A DNA stretch of 64,000 nucleotides from Adiantum capillus-veneris (taxonomy: Eukaryota > Streptophyta > Polypodiopsida > Polypodiales > Pteridaceae): NCBI GenBank assembly GCA_014529385.2, contig CM043971.1:54471209-54535208 (forward strand). Direction: 5' to 3'. A program made the translations under genes and the position numbers. Under the pieces are notes generated by a model, which was given only the letters and a program-made list of their open reading frames with translations, did not search any database and was not told where the DNA came from. Below, piece after piece: positions 1-11,853 of this stretch (positions are counted from its first letter, which is position 1; each line of letters starts with the position of its first letter).

Positions 1-2800
1 CTTGTAATTGAGATCGCCATGATATGGCACCTCCAGCCAATGTAAAGACATAGCCTGATGTAGATCTCCTCTTATCCAAGTCTCTTGCATAATCTGAGTC
101 AGTGTATCCTCTGACACTCAAATCCTGACTACCATAGCATATGCGCATACTCTTTGTATGTTTTAAGTATCTCATGATACCTTTCACTGCCTCCCAATGT
201 TTCTTGCCGGGATTTGACATATATCTACTAACCACTCCCACTGCAAATGCAATATCCGGACGTGTAGCAATCATTGCATACATCAAACTACCCACTGCAG
301 ACGCATATGGAATCTTATCCATTTTAGCCTTTTCTTCTTCAGACACAGGACAATCTTGTTTGCTAAGTTTCACATATGGTGGAAATGGAACACTCAATGC
401 CTTTCCCTTCTCCATATTGAAACGTTGCAAAACCTTGTCAATATACTCTGTTTGAGATAACCAAATCAACTTCTTTGATCTGTCTCTCTCAATGCGCATA
501 CCAAGTATATGACTTGCCTCACCCATGTCTTTCATGTCAAACGATTTTGCCATCTTTGACTTCAAAGATGAAATTTCTTCCAAGTGTTTGCCAGCAATCA
601 ACATGTCATCCACATACAAAATAAGGATCAGCCAACTGCCATCCTTAGCCTTCTTTGTATATAGACAGTGATCGAACTCACTACGTTTGTAGCCTTGAGA
701 AAGCATAAACTGGTGGAACTTATGGTACCATGCCCTCGGTGATTGTTTTAAGCCATAAAGACTCTTTAACAACTGGCATACCAAATGTCCCATGCCTTTC
801 TCAACAAACCCTTCTGGCTGCTGCATGTAAATTTCCACATCTAAATCACCATGCAAGAACGCTGTCTTGACATCCATTTGGTGCAACACCAAATCCAATA
901 TAGCAACCAATGCAAGAAAGCATCTCAATGTAGTCATCTTGACCACTGGAGAGAAGACAAGTCAATGCCTTGTTCTTGCTTAAAGCCCTTGGCAACAAGC
1001 CTTGCTTTGTACTTTGGCTGACTATCATGAGCGGTGATCTTATACCTGTAAACCCATTTACAAGGTAGAGCCTTTTTGCCCTGTGGTAATTTAACCAACT
1101 TCCATGTCTGGTTTTTATGCAGAGCTGTCATCTCTGACTGCATGGCCAACTTCCATTTTTTCGAGTCAACCACTTGTAATGCTTCCTTGTAACAAGATGG
1201 TTCTCCGCAATCTGTGAGCATGACATAATTTAGAGATGGCACATAACGATCAGGTGGTTTGGAGACACGCTCAGAACGTCTCACCACAACTGATTCTACC
1301 TCTCTAGCCACTATAGGCTGTTCCTGAGCCTGACCATGCTGTCTTGATGTGCTAGCACTAGGTCCATCTTCCCTGAAGACAACTCTTCTGATCTCCTCTG
1401 TCTTCTCTGGCTTAGCCTGAAACTTGGCTTCATTGAAATGCACATCATTGCTACGAATAAGCTTTATGGACTCAGGATCCCAAAGCCGGTAACCCATCTC
1501 GCCCGATTCTCCGTAGCCAAGAAATATACACTTCTTGCTCTTTGGTTCTAACTTATTTCTGAACTCCTTAGGAATATGGCTATAAGCTTCACAACCAAAG
1601 ACTCTGAGATGCTTATACGAAGGTGCCTTGCCTGTCCATAGCATCTCGGCCACTGCACTCTTATCTAGAACCCTACTAGGAGACCTGTTGATCAAATGGA
1701 CTGCTATAGCCACTGCTTCCGCCCAAAATCCATCAGGCAACTCAGCATTTGACAACATGCTTCTGACCTTCTCTTGTATGGTCCTATTCATACGTTCTGC
1801 AACCCCATTCTGTGAAGGATTATATGGTGCAGTAAGTTCCCGCTTAATCCCTTTTGCTTCACAAAAGTCTTGAAAAGCTTTGGAAATGTACTCTCCACCA
1901 TTGTCAGTTCTCAAGCACTTCAACTTCTGACCACTCTGATTCTCCACTAGCTGCAAGAATGTCTTAAAGACCTTGAGCACCTCATCCTTGTGCTTCAAGA
2001 AGTAAACCCATACTTTGCAAGAATAGTCATCTATGAATGTACAAAAGTACGCTGCTCCCCCTAGTGACAAACTAGGCATTGGTCCGCATAGGTCACTGTG
2101 TACAAGAGCTAACCGTTCGTCCCTACGATTCCTCTTTGATCTGTGCGGTTCTTGTGTTTTCTTACCATAAACACAATGCTCACAAAACTCGAAATCTTGA
2201 AATGAAAAGCCAGGCAAATAACCATAATGAGAAAGTATTTCCATTCCTCTTTTTGACATATGTCCCAACCTACGATGCCACAGTGACACACTTGGCTGCT
2301 CAATCACATTAATTACATGGTTTTTAACCTCTGAAACATGTAAAGTGTACAGAGTTCCTGACTTGCTGCCATGTGCTACATTCATCGAACCTTTGGAGAT
2401 CTTCCAAGCGCTGTTCCCAAAAACTGTCACATAACCCGCATCATCCAACTTCCCTGTACTAATCAAGCTCTTTCGGATTGCTGGAACATGTCTGACATTC
2501 TTGAGCCATAAAGAAGAGCCATTCTGAAACTTCAACTGCACATCTCCCACTCCAAGTATGCACAAACCTGCTCATTGCCAAGTCTGACATAATCTTTAGT
2601 AGCCACATATGATGTAAACCACTCTTTGTGCGGAGAAACATGTAAAGATGCCCCTGAGTCGATAATCCAATCACTCATAGCATGTCCATCCTCTGCAGTC
2701 AAGAAAACAGAATCAAGATTGCTTGTAAGGAAGATGTCACCAGCTGCTATACCAGAATCACTGTCTGAACCAGATCCTGTGACATTCACCTCTTCAATCT
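1..2800 (-). pseudogene. Copia-1 pol: protease, integrase, reverse transcriptase, RNase H start
   Basis: Retropepsin motif IIDSGAS near 2660. The GAG-pre-integrase segment and rve integrase core lie at about 2530-1500, recognisable by IDDYS and by PYNPSQNGVAERMNRT. The RT palm lies at about 1090-300, followed by SVRGYTDSDYA and SGYVFTLAGGA of RNase H near the window start. In a live Copia element these enzymes mature Gag, copy the RNA and insert the cDNA. The frame is broken a few times and runs out of the window. Confidence 0.88.
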
Positions 2801-2879
2801 TCACTGAACTCTTCTTTTCATCTTGCTCAGAACTCTTTGTTTTTCCTTTTTCTTGTTTCCACTTCGTACAGTCTCGCTT

Positions 2880-3623
2880 CATGTGACCCTTCTTGCCACA
2901 ATGGTAGCATTCTATGTCATCCTTTGACTTCGAATCACGAGACTTACTTCGGTTTTGTGCCTTCTTACCCTTCTTCTCTTTAAACTGTTGTCTCCCTCAA
3001 ACGACCAAAGCACTATTGCCTTTGCCTTTGTCAATGTTCTTCCTGTTCACTTCCTCTGTGAGCAAGCTGCCTTCTACATTGGCACTTGTAAGACCTTCTG
3101 GCGCGACAGAATTACTTAACGCTGTACGAAAAGTATCCCAACTGTCTGGCAAAGTGATTAAGAGAAACATAGCCTTCACTGAATCTGGAAAGACTATCTC
3201 CTGTGCTGTTAACTGGCTCAAAATTGTGTGAAATTCATTCAGATGATTTGACATGGCTGTCCCTTCCTTCATCTTCAAATCCACCAATTTCTTGAGCCAG
3301 TAAATCTGAGAAGCAGCACTTTGTTTCTCGTACATATCACATAGCTTTTGCCATACTCCATACGCTGTAGTCTCTTCTGCTACGTTGAAGTAAACATTTT
3401 TTGCCAGTGTCAGCATGATTGTGGGACAAGCTAACTCGTCAAGCTCTTCCCACTCATCTTCAGCCATACCTTCTGGTCTCTCCCCTTTGAGCTTCAGTGG
3501 CTTCACTTGTTTTTTCTGCACCAAAACCTGCCAAATCTGCTTCTTCCAGAATGGAAAGTTTGTGCCATCCAGCTTCTTTATGTTGTAAAGAGTCTCACTT
3601 TGAGAAGATGCCATATCTGCCAA
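2880..3623 (-). pseudogene. Copia-1 gag
   Basis: The reading frame starts at 3623 and carries the UBN2/Copia gag pattern: an N-terminal LDGTNFPFWK segment, the central YEKQSAASQIYWLKKL helix and an LPDSWDTFRTAL segment. A CX2CX4HX4C zinc knuckle (CYHCGKKGHMKRDC) lies near 2875-2915. Copia gag forms the virus-like particle and packages element RNA. The frame is not continuous along the region, so this is a fossil. Confidence 0.85.
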
Positions 3624-3649
3624 ACTGTTTACTCCTGAGAAAAATCCGG

Positions 3650-4638
3650 CAGAGTTTCCCCTGTAAACTGGCCTCTGTACACAGTAAACAAGCTGTAATC
3701 AACAAGCTGAACACCTCTCCTCAGGAACTATCAGTATTTTGAAAATTTTTGACAGAGTCTCCCTTGTAAACTGAGCTCTGGGAACCAAAAGATAGCTCAA
3801 AAAACAATCATAAATAGCTGACCAGTGACAAATCCTGTAAGCATACACTGTCTCCTCTCTGGGCGATGACAGAACCTGTATCTGTCTCAAGACTGAACCC
3901 TGAGCAATGCCTCAACGGCCTAACGCATAAGATGCAATCCAGTGTCTACACAAAGTCATACATCCTAAGGGATAAAAGTCTCCGAAGAGGATGCGTGTAG
4001 AGGGGAACTCCAGCAACCTAATCCACCTCACACTGGGTAACCCAGCCCCCAGTGCTTGGCTTCAAAAAACCTCACACACGACCCTCTCAGATGGCTCAGC
4101 AAACTGCCTAGAACTAGCATACATCCTATAATAGACCAATCACTGTCCTATGACCGCTGCGGCGGTCTGTCTGCTAGCGTGACTCACAACTAGCAGACCC
4201 ACAATCACAGTACATCAATCTGCAATACATGCCAGTGGTGTCAAGCCGTCGTATGGCCACACCTCCCCTAGAACCTGGCAAGCACAAGAAGTAACAATGT
4301 AGACTGCAATATATATATCTGATGATATATATGTGTACCTGGTCTATAGATGATGCTCTGAAGACTAATGAGTGATGTATGTCGATGCCGATGTTGATGT
4401 CGACCACCTCCTGCTTGCCAATCTACACAAGACGGATTTCCTTGCGGCTGAAATCTATCTTCTGCTGTAGTGCTCAGAACGAAATTCTGAGGGCATAAAC
4501 GGCTTCGAAAGGGGGGTAAAACCACATGTCACCTGTTGGAAACGCTCCCGGAACGCCGAATGTGAATTTTCGAACTCCGGATCCAGAATCTGCCGGAAAA
4601 GTGCGCGCGCGCGATTGCGCAAATCCGCACTGAACCAA
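3650..4638 (-). other. Copia-1 leader, noncoding
   Basis: About 1 kb between the primer site and the gag start. I see no convincing gene here; the short frames in it are not family-like. It contains a CpG-rich stretch near 4600. Confidence 0.5.
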
Positions 4639-4651
4639 GGCTCTGATACCA
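4639..4651 (-). other. Primer binding site of Copia-1 (initiator Met tRNA)
   Basis: The minus strand reads TGGTATCAGAGCC immediately after the LTR end, the standard plant Copia primer site complementary to the 3' end of initiator methionine tRNA. Confidence 0.9.
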
Positions 4652-4653
4652 AT

Positions 4654-4874
4654 TGAAGTCGCGGAGCGGAGCGGAGCGTGGGTCGACTCTCTCACACACA
4701 CACACACAGTGAGCTTACACAGTACAGTACGCAGAGAACTGTTAGAAGGGTTATCTCCAATACCTTAGTATTCACAAAGTATAAGTTAGTATATACAAAG
4801 AGTTAGAGGTAAGTGAGTTAGACGGGCGGCCGGCCATATCCGCATAAGAGGCCACTTGGGCTTTAATCCCAACA
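4654..4874 (-). repeat. 5' LTR of Copia-1
   Basis: A 221-bp segment that begins TG and ends CA directly beside the Met-tRNA primer site. It holds a short CA-rich run near 4693-4709. Copia-2 sequence resumes at 4875. The partner LTR is outside the window. Confidence 0.8.
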
Positions 4875-6540
4875 GTTAGTACAAGTGAATAAATTCCCAT
4901 GAGGGACATCCTTGAGAGAGGTAAACAAGTCACAATGAGAGGTAATGTGCTTTGTAGAACCACTGTCAAAGTACCACACATGAGCATCCACAACAACGGA
5001 CAAACATGCATCATGGACATTAGGATCATAAGTGCACCCTGCACTAAAAGCCCATTCTGCATCAACATCAGCATTACCTCTCCTTTCATAGAAGACTCAA
5101 CAATAGTTGCATTTGTAGTGAAACCAGCATTAGTAGTGGAGCCAGCCTCTTTCTTCTTAGCCTCTCTGGCCTTCAACTGAAGACATTTATTGATCAAATG
5201 ATCATTAATTTACAATAATGGCAACGCATCTTCTTTTTGCCCTTATCATCAAAATTCCCAGATAAATTGCTACCAGCAGAAGCATTAGGAACATGCAATT
5301 TACCACTCACAGAAGAAGCATGAGAAGTGGCTAAATTGTTGTTAACACCTTTTCTTTGAGCAACAATAAAGGCCTACTCAACTTCATGTTGTCTAATCTT
5401 GTTTTTTTTGGAAAGTGACTCTTGCAACAGCAATGTGTATAATGCAATAAACTTGAGAGGTTCTAAATTTCCTTGGGTTATGAGCCTCCACGTACTAGTA
5501 AAAGTCTTACAAGGCATCAAGAACAGTGTGCACAAGGGAACTGTCTGAAATGACTTCACCTATAGATATAAGTTGCTCATTGATATCCTTGACACAGCAA
5601 GGAAAGTGTGCATGTCATCTTCCTCATGCATAATCTTTGACTCTGGCTCTTTACACAACAATGCAATTTTTGCCTCATTACAACTTGCATAAAGACCAGC
5701 TAGGATTTTTTAAGCTTGTTTTGCATATTTTGTTGAATGATGTGAGGAGTAATAGTACGCTTCATTGACAACACAATCAATGCATGAGTCTATGCATCTT
5801 TTACATCCCAACGAGCTTGCTCAGCCATATGCAAAATAACTCTAGCAGCAGCAACGCTGCCACCAAAACCTGCAATATCCTCAACCATCGCCTACATCCT
5901 TAGAACTAGGACATACATCAATGCCCTACACAATGTTCCAAACGCCCTTTGACACAAGGACAATCAATGCATGAGTCTATGCATCTTTTACATCCCAACG
6001 AGCTTGCTCAGCCATATGCAAAATAACTCTAGCAGCAGCAACGCTGCCACCAAAACCTGCAATATCCTCAACATCGCCTACATCCTTAGAACTAGGACAT
6101 ACATCAATGCCCTACACAATGTTCCAAACGCCCTTTGACACAAGGACAATCAATGCATGAGTCTATGCATCTTTTACATCCCAACGAGCTTGCTCAGCCA
6201 TATGCAAAATAACTCTAGTAGCAGCAACGCTGCCACCAAAACCTGCAATATCCTCAACATCGCCTACATCCTTAGAACTAGGACATACATCAATGCCCTA
6301 CTCAATGTTCCAAATGCCCTTTGACACAAGGACATGTTGCATCATGTAAGGCCACATAGGGTAATTATCCCCATCCAACCTATTCTCAGCAGCAAATATC
6401 TTGAACACATCTTTGTTGTTCTCAGCCATGGTGAATGTTGCACCTGATGTGAAAACTGCCAAAAAGAGGAGAAACAGAGTGGGAACAGCAAGTGCTATAT
6501 AGCACAAACCGTAGAAGGCTATACGGGGCCTGTTATGCAA
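4875..6540 (-). mobile_element. Copia-2: truncated Ty1/Copia element carrying gag and protease-side remains
   Basis: Minus-strand gag begins near 6430 (MAENNKDVFKIFAAENRLDG) and continues leftward through a segment with STWRLITQGNLEP to a zinc-knuckle and protease-side part near 5200-4880. The same family occurs as Copia-E at 55.6-58.7 kb on the plus strand: both share the TWRL(I/M)TQGNLE segment and the run before the protease. Copia-2 is strongly decayed, with many breaks, is interrupted by Copia-1 at 4874/4875, and contains a triplicated block within gag. No LTR of its own was recognised. Confidence 0.75.
5775..6340. repeat. Three tandem copies of a ~186-bp block inside Copia-2 gag
   Basis: The word TGCATGAGTCTATGC recurs at 5781, 5968 and 6154, giving periods of 187 and 186 bp. 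The copies are nearly identical, so the expansion is younger than the general decay of Copia-2. Confidence 0.93.
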
Positions 6541-6696
6541 ACAACGGAGCTGACAAAAAATAATTCAAGGCACACAACAGAGAGTGTATTATTTAGTGTG
6601 CAATGGAAAGATAAGTTAGCCCTAGAGTTATGGGCGATATACAATGCATAGAGAAAAAACCTCCTAGTGAGGGAAAAATACCCCGGCGGTCCTACG

Positions 6697-6734
6697 TGTG
6701 GTAGTGATGTGTTTCCACACACATCACTACCACA
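6697..6734. repeat. Perfect 16-bp inverted repeat (hairpin) with 6-nt loop
   Basis: Left arm 6697-6712 and right arm 6719-6734 are exact reverse complements; the loop is TTCCAC. It lies between the Copia-2 gag end and a LINE fragment. It may be a transposon end or a transcript hairpin; no gene is next to it. Confidence 0.9.
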
Positions 6735-6772
6735 TGTATATAGTAACACATATCACTAATGCTAGCAAGCAG

Positions 6773-7520
6773 TCAGGTTTTGGCTTCTTCCACCTCCTGA
6801 GAGCAAGTCTCAAGCTTGAGTATAACTTGGCTCAGATGCTCAAGCATCATCTTGGCCATTTTCTCTTGGTCATGTGTAGTGTTTCCATGCCCATCTACAA
6901 GTGACTGGACACAACCCCTACTCCTCTTGATTTTCAAGGCGCAAAAAAATTGTGCTTGATTGGAGGCCTCATGCCTCTTGACCTCCTCAAGTTTAAGGTT
7001 AGCAAGGTCAGCTTTAGCCTTCAACCAACTCTTGTTCTCTTCTTTGAAAGCCGACCCCACCATTTTTTTTTACAAGAAAGCCACTCCATTCTCAAGCTCC
7101 TTCATACGCTCATCTCAAGACTTTTTCCATTAGGGGGGCCATTCTCTTAATTGGCTTTTTCCATTAGGGGGGCCATTCTCTTGATTGATTGGTAAACATA
7201 TCCCAAGCTTTAGGGTTTTTTAAGACCAAAAACTTTTTTGAGCTTGTGTAGAGCTTTCTTGGTAAGGCTTTGGAAAAGTGGGTCTTTGAATAGATGTTCC
7301 CCCGCAATTAGAATCTTCCTAGTTCCTTTGGGATAATTATCCACCCCTTTGTATTTTTGAATTTGATGTAAAGTGGCAAGTGATCTGAAAGGTTTGTGAT
7401 GGTACAACCTTCATGTTGAGACAAGAAATGGAATTCAATCAGCTTTGTAAGAACAATAGCACCTGTACAAAATGAAATACATGAAATGCGGTGTGCTATT
7501 CCATGGGCCAAACTCGAAAA
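6773..7520 (-). mobile_element. LINE fragment (endonuclease end to pre-RT linker), minus strand
   Basis: The minus strand shows the endonuclease C-terminal SDHLPL motif near 7380, then YPKGTRK and GEHLFKDPLF segments, then a QAQFFCALKIKRSRG stretch with DGHGNTT near 6900, the usual linker just before the reverse transcriptase of plant L1-like elements. No RT follows on this strand. The same segments occur in the plus-strand LINE at 8.15 kb, so these are two copies of one family. Frames are broken by several stops and shifts. Confidence 0.7.
7122..7187. repeat. 33-bp tandem duplication
   Basis: The segment CTTTTTCCATTAGGGGGGCC followed by ATTCTCTT occurs twice in a row, with one or two differences, inside the minus-strand LINE fragment. 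Confidence 0.85.
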
Positions 7521-8149
7521 ATTCTAGTAGAGACCATTTCTTATAGAGGCTCAACCATTTTGATTTCTCCAATCAAGCTAGTAGACTCAAGGAGCCTGTT
7601 TTTTCCTTCATCTTCTTCACCATATTGAAGTCCTTTCCATGCATCACGTTCAGCTCTTTCTACTTAAAGACTGGCCACATGTACTCAAACTACCAACCAT
7701 CCTTGCACGGTTGGTTGTTCCCACCACTTCAACCAAGCATAAGTTTCAATTAAAAGCTCCATTTCATGAGTTGTTTGGAGGAGATTGGAGAGAATTTTGA
7801 AGAGAACCATACAAAATTCCAAACTTGTAACTTTTTTTATAGCTTTAAACATTTCCCTAAGTTAGCCCCAAAGTGGGACCTTCTAGCTTAAAAAGCCACT
7901 AAATATACATATAAGGGTCTCTTTGACTGCACTTGGTCTTCATACCTACTTTGATACTGTAGCATATACATGTAAGCTCTCTTGCCCCTGCTTTCCACCT
8001 TTTTGGGTATTGTCTCTTTGTGGCTGCATCAATGACCTCTCATCTAGATAGGTACTACTACTTGCACCAAGCAAGTTGGCTTCCACCATCAGTGGAGCTA
8101 ATTGTAAATAGCACTCAGAGCCTGTCAAACCATTTTTCACAAAAGTTGA
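7521..8149. other. Spacer between the two LINE fragments
   Basis: AT-rich sequence. Weak LINE resemblance may extend into it on both sides, but I see no motif that I can defend. Confidence 0.4.
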
Positions 8150-8906
8150 AAATTGTAAGAACTAAGGAGGAATTATACTATCCAAAAGGGAAGAATAAGA
8201 AACTTGTTTAAATTGGGAGAGCACCTCTTCAAGGACCCTCTCTTAGCTACCTTGCTAAGATGGCACTAGACAAGATAAAGAAAGATGTGAAAGTGGAAAC
8301 CCTTGAGCCTAGCCCACACTAGTGTGTAACATCTAGAAAACTATAACAAGAAATAGGGTATATGGTAAAGATAGAACAACATATCAAAAACAAAAGAATC
8401 AAAGATAAGTGGAAGAGCACTCAATAAAAATGTTAGAAGTCTTGAATCCAAGGATGTGCTTATCGATTTATAAGTCAAGGAGTTGAAAATGATGAGGCTG
8501 TTAGCTAGGGTGATTGGCCTCAATCTTGAGACTACCAACCAAGATCATTTCTTTAGACCTTTGAAGGTGAAAAGAGGAAGGGACTCAATACGTGCAATCA
8601 TTGATGAGATGGAAAATGTAGTACAAGACCAAAACAATATGGCCACTCAAAATTATGCTTGAGAACCTTAGCTAGGTTATTGGTCAACCAACAGTCTACT
8701 CACAAGAGGTGGAGGATGCAAGAGCAATGTTGCTTAGCAATGTGGAGTAGTGTATTACCAAGAGAAGCCTTCGAAAGGCCCATATCAGATGATGAATTCT
8801 AGGTTACCATGAAGACACTAAGAACTGGAAAAGTCCCCTTGACGGAATGGATTGGCATCAAAAAATTTCAAAGATTTTTAGGAGGATCTTGACTCTAGTT
8901 TGGTAC
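8150..8906 (+). mobile_element. LINE (L1-like) ORF2 remnant, 5' part
   Basis: The plus strand shows a YPKGK segment at about 8180, a segment matching the DEMENVVQDQNNMA linker near 8605, ISDDEF and a GKVPLTEWIG segment near 8840 (the degenerate GKAPGxDG motif of LINE reverse transcriptase), then a DL-WEDL-like segment ending near 8905. L1-like elements use this protein to nick DNA and copy their own RNA at the break. The frame has several stops. It continues after the 8907-10212 insert. Confidence 0.75.
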
Positions 8907-10212
8907 CAAAATAGGACACTAAGTGTTCTTTTTTTAAAAGGTTTTGAATAATATTCCATGTCTATCTAAAATGAATCTCAAAATTTTGTTTTGACGGCCT
9001 TATATGCAACAATTAGAGTTTTCAAAAATTTGCTTATACTTTTGAGATATAATGAAACCCATAAAGAGTGTTCATAAAAAATTGCATACAATGAATATAA
9101 AAGATAGAATAAGCTTAGGAAAAAATTCCAAGGCCTAGGAAAAATATGTTGGTAGCTTATCTATACTATCTATGTTTTACTTAATAAACATTAATTCTGG
9201 TGCTATATTAATTATATTAAGTTCTTTGGGTCCAATACACAAGATTCATACATTGGATTAGACACAAATTAAAAACATCTTATTTGTATAATTGAAGAGT
9301 CTTCATGCTATATAGACATGTGTGCTATCCAAGGAATACGTTAACCAAAACTTACAGTTGTTTATGTAAGCTATAAGCACGATATATTCTTGTACGTAAA
9401 AGTTGCACTCACTAAAAAATTTCTTTTTTTACTTGAGAGATATACACTTTAAAAACGGACATGAAACTTTTTATCAATTTCAATAAAGCATAACTAGTTC
9501 CTCAACTATAACATAGATGGAGCATATATAGTCTCCTGTAGAAGGGTTTTTTTTTACAAGTTTATGCATGAACATTTGAAACACAACCTGATTTATGTAC
9601 GTTTGGATGCCCAAAAAATAAGTTTTTTTTTTAATTAAAAAAATGCTCATTTGAGCTAGATATGAATTAACTCAAAATAATACATGCAAACCCTAGCATA
9701 TCCTCAACGAGCTTTGCACCTATTGAACTAAAAAACTATGTAAAATATTAGTGTCTAAATTCACTTTGGATCATAACTTTGCACTAAGATAACATCAATT
9801 ATTTGATAAAATCTTTGAAAGCCCAAAATTTGGCACCTTATCAACACTTTCAAGATTGCACTCTTTTCCTTGTTGCATCTAAAAAGGTATGAAAATTAGG
9901 CTTCTAAGCTTAATTTTCTTATTTTCATGGTAATTGTCTATTACCAAGAATTTAAAAACTTGGGAAATAGTTTTTTCATGAACTTATAATCCCTTTTTTT
10001 GTAAAAACAACTTAGTTTTTTTTTTGAGAGATTCAATTTCAAATTTATGATCAATCTCTTAGTATAGTGCTCATTTTGACATAGAAAAAATTCCTCAATT
10101 TTCTTTGGCTTATAAGCTAACTTCTTGATGAGAAACGCTTAAAGAACTATTTTCTAGCTTCACAAATTAATCCAAAAATCTAGGAAAATAGGATGCTTGA
10201 GTGTCCAATTAC
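8907..10212. mobile_element. AT-rich 1.3-kb insert with inverted ends inside the LINE (non-autonomous DNA transposon candidate)
   Basis: The LINE reading is interrupted at 8906 and resumes after 10212. Both edges carry GGTAC (8902-8906 and 10213-10217), which may be a 5-bp target duplication. The inner ends are imperfect inverted repeats: GTACCAAAATAGGACACT on the left against GTACCGTAATTGGACACT on the complement of the right end, 15 of 18 matching. Because GTAC is palindromic, target duplication and inverted repeat cannot be fully separated. There is no open frame in the insert, so it would depend on a transposase supplied elsewhere. Confidence 0.5.
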
Positions 10213-11085
10213 GGTACTGGTGTTAAAATCTTGATATCGTAGATGGATAACATGGGTTTTCTAGAAGGAAAGATGGATGCTAGCCATGAAAAAAGGGATA
10301 ATCAAGTCCATTCTAGAATTAGTATGTTTCTCTCTCTTAAAAGACTGGCAAATTATCTCAATGATTACATTTTCTTACAAGATTATAGCCAAGGTTAGAC
10401 CGTCAAGGCGCCGGTTTAGGGGGGGAGGGTTTCTCCAGTGCTAGACAAAGTGATGACCCCCCCACCAACGTGGATTCATATGAATCCATAATTTATGACA
10501 CAATTATGGCAACAATGATTTTCATCGAGTATGCAAATTTCATCGAGCAAGAATGGATCCTCCTTTAGCTTGACCTAGACAAGGCGCATAATACAATTTT
10601 ATGGAAGTACATTCAACGTGTCATGAAAGCCTGGGATTTGGTCCCAAAATGTGAAAGTTAGTGCATGCCCTAGGGGTGGATAGCTACATTGAGTTCCTAT
10701 TCAACAACAAAGTAGTAGGAGTATTCAAAGTGAAGATATAGAGCAAGCAAGGGTCCTCGCTTGCTCCACTACTATTTTAGGTTGTCTCACATCCAATGGT
10801 GTCTTTTCTCAATGGCAGTGCTATGAAAGGACATATTCAAGGACTCTTAGTCCTAGGGGGAAAACAAGTGATGGTTAAACTATTTGCTAATGATTCTCCA
10901 ATTTTATAAAAGACAACTCCTAGATACTAAGAAGAACACTCAAGATCATCCAGCTATCTGCAATTGAATCGGGCTCTAAGTGAAACATCAAAAAATCAAG
11001 ATTGATTTCACTCACTAAAAGGGAATTTTTTGATATCATTGAATGTTCAGGGGAAAGCAAAGAGTCGCCATAAAGAGGAGACCCA
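10213..11085 (+). mobile_element. LINE (L1-like) ORF2 remnant, reverse transcriptase core
   Basis: Readable RT blocks in order: MKKGIIKSI near 10290; a DW-followed-by-YKIIAK segment at 10350-10395; LDLDKAHNTILW near 10575; SSLAPLLF near 10755 (degenerate QGxPLSPLLF); LFANDS near 10880 (degenerate FADD box); and an IESGSK/NIKKSRLISLT segment near 10980, typical of the region after the RT. The element is heavily decayed. The 3' end and a poly(A) tail were not found. Confidence 0.8.
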
Positions 11086-11107
11086 CCCCCCCCCCACACA
11101 CACACAC

Positions 11108-11140
<33 letters not shown>

Positions 11141-11147
11141 TGTATGC
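11083..11147. repeat. Compound microsatellite: C run, (CA)n, (TATG)n
   Basis: A run of C is followed by CA dinucleotides and then about nine GTAT/TATG units. It abuts the end of the readable LINE sequence. Confidence 0.95.
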
Positions 11148-11853
11148 CATACTCACGCGGAGATATTATATAAACCCAGCAAATAAATGTACAAACAACA
11201 GCAAGGACAACTTGTGTGTTGAGGAAACAACATTACCAAGGAGGGGCTTTTGCATTACAGACACAAGATAGTTCCTAAGATAGATATAATGGACGGTATC
11301 CTCCAGAGATGGCTTCGAGAGCTTGCTTTCTGACTTCAAAGCTCAAGAATTTCCCCATGGAAATAAGCACATCCCTATTTTCTTGTGCAATCTCTAAGAG
11401 TCCAGTTGCCGAGAAGTTTGGGTGCATAGGCAAGATAAGAAGGGGTTGCATCCAAGAAAGGCTACTGAGTGTGGAAATGATTGCTACAGAGGACTTATCT
11501 TATCAATATCAAGTAACAATAACTATTTGCCCATATGTGAGTGCTTCTAGCCAATACCTCCTTGATTTGTATATACTAGGAATTGTCAAATCCTCTTGAT
11601 GCTCTTTGTCTACATGATTTCTTTTCTTGGGCCCCGTATTGTTATCTGTGCATGTAGTGGACTCGACCTCTTCATCTCCTTGGACTATGCACTTTCCCCT
11701 AGGTGGTCTTTGGCATTCTCATGGTTGTTTATGCATGTGTGTGTGTGTGTGTGTGTGTTGAATGTAGATTAATTTTGTTGAAATTACTTTTGAGAGAAAC
11801 GAAGAGTTTGGCCATCTCTTAGGTCGAAATCACCGAGCAACCAAGGTGAAAAA
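11148..11853. other. No supported gene; possible LINE 3' remains
   Basis: A 96-codon plus-strand frame at 11309-11599 has no recognisable motif. It may be LINE tail sequence, but I cannot show this. A short (GT)n run lies at about 11740-11758. Confidence 0.35.

Larger units (their letters stand above)
1..4874 (-). mobile_element. Copia-1: Ty1/Copia LTR retrotransposon, 3' end outside window
   Basis: Seen, reading on the minus strand: one LTR (4654-4874), a primer site complementary to initiator-Met tRNA, a leader of about 1 kb, gag, a DSGA retropepsin, integrase, reverse transcriptase and the start of RNase H at the window edge. The domain order PR-INT-RT-RH is that of Ty1/Copia. The 3' LTR lies left of base 1, so LTR divergence, and therefore age, cannot be judged. 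The element is broken, with perhaps two to four breaks visible in the gag-pol frame. On its right side the sequence passes straight into Copia-2, so Copia-1 is the younger insertion. Confidence 0.93.

Noticed and set aside
4772-5197. A 141-codon gene running from the Copia-1 LTR into Copia-2
   Set aside because: It crosses an insertion junction and is in a different frame from the family's real protein.
6773-11085. The two opposite LINE fragments as one twin-primed L1 insertion
   Set aside because: Both fragments contain the same linker segments (YPKG, the DG/QDQ linker), so they are two overlapping copies rather than two halves of one.
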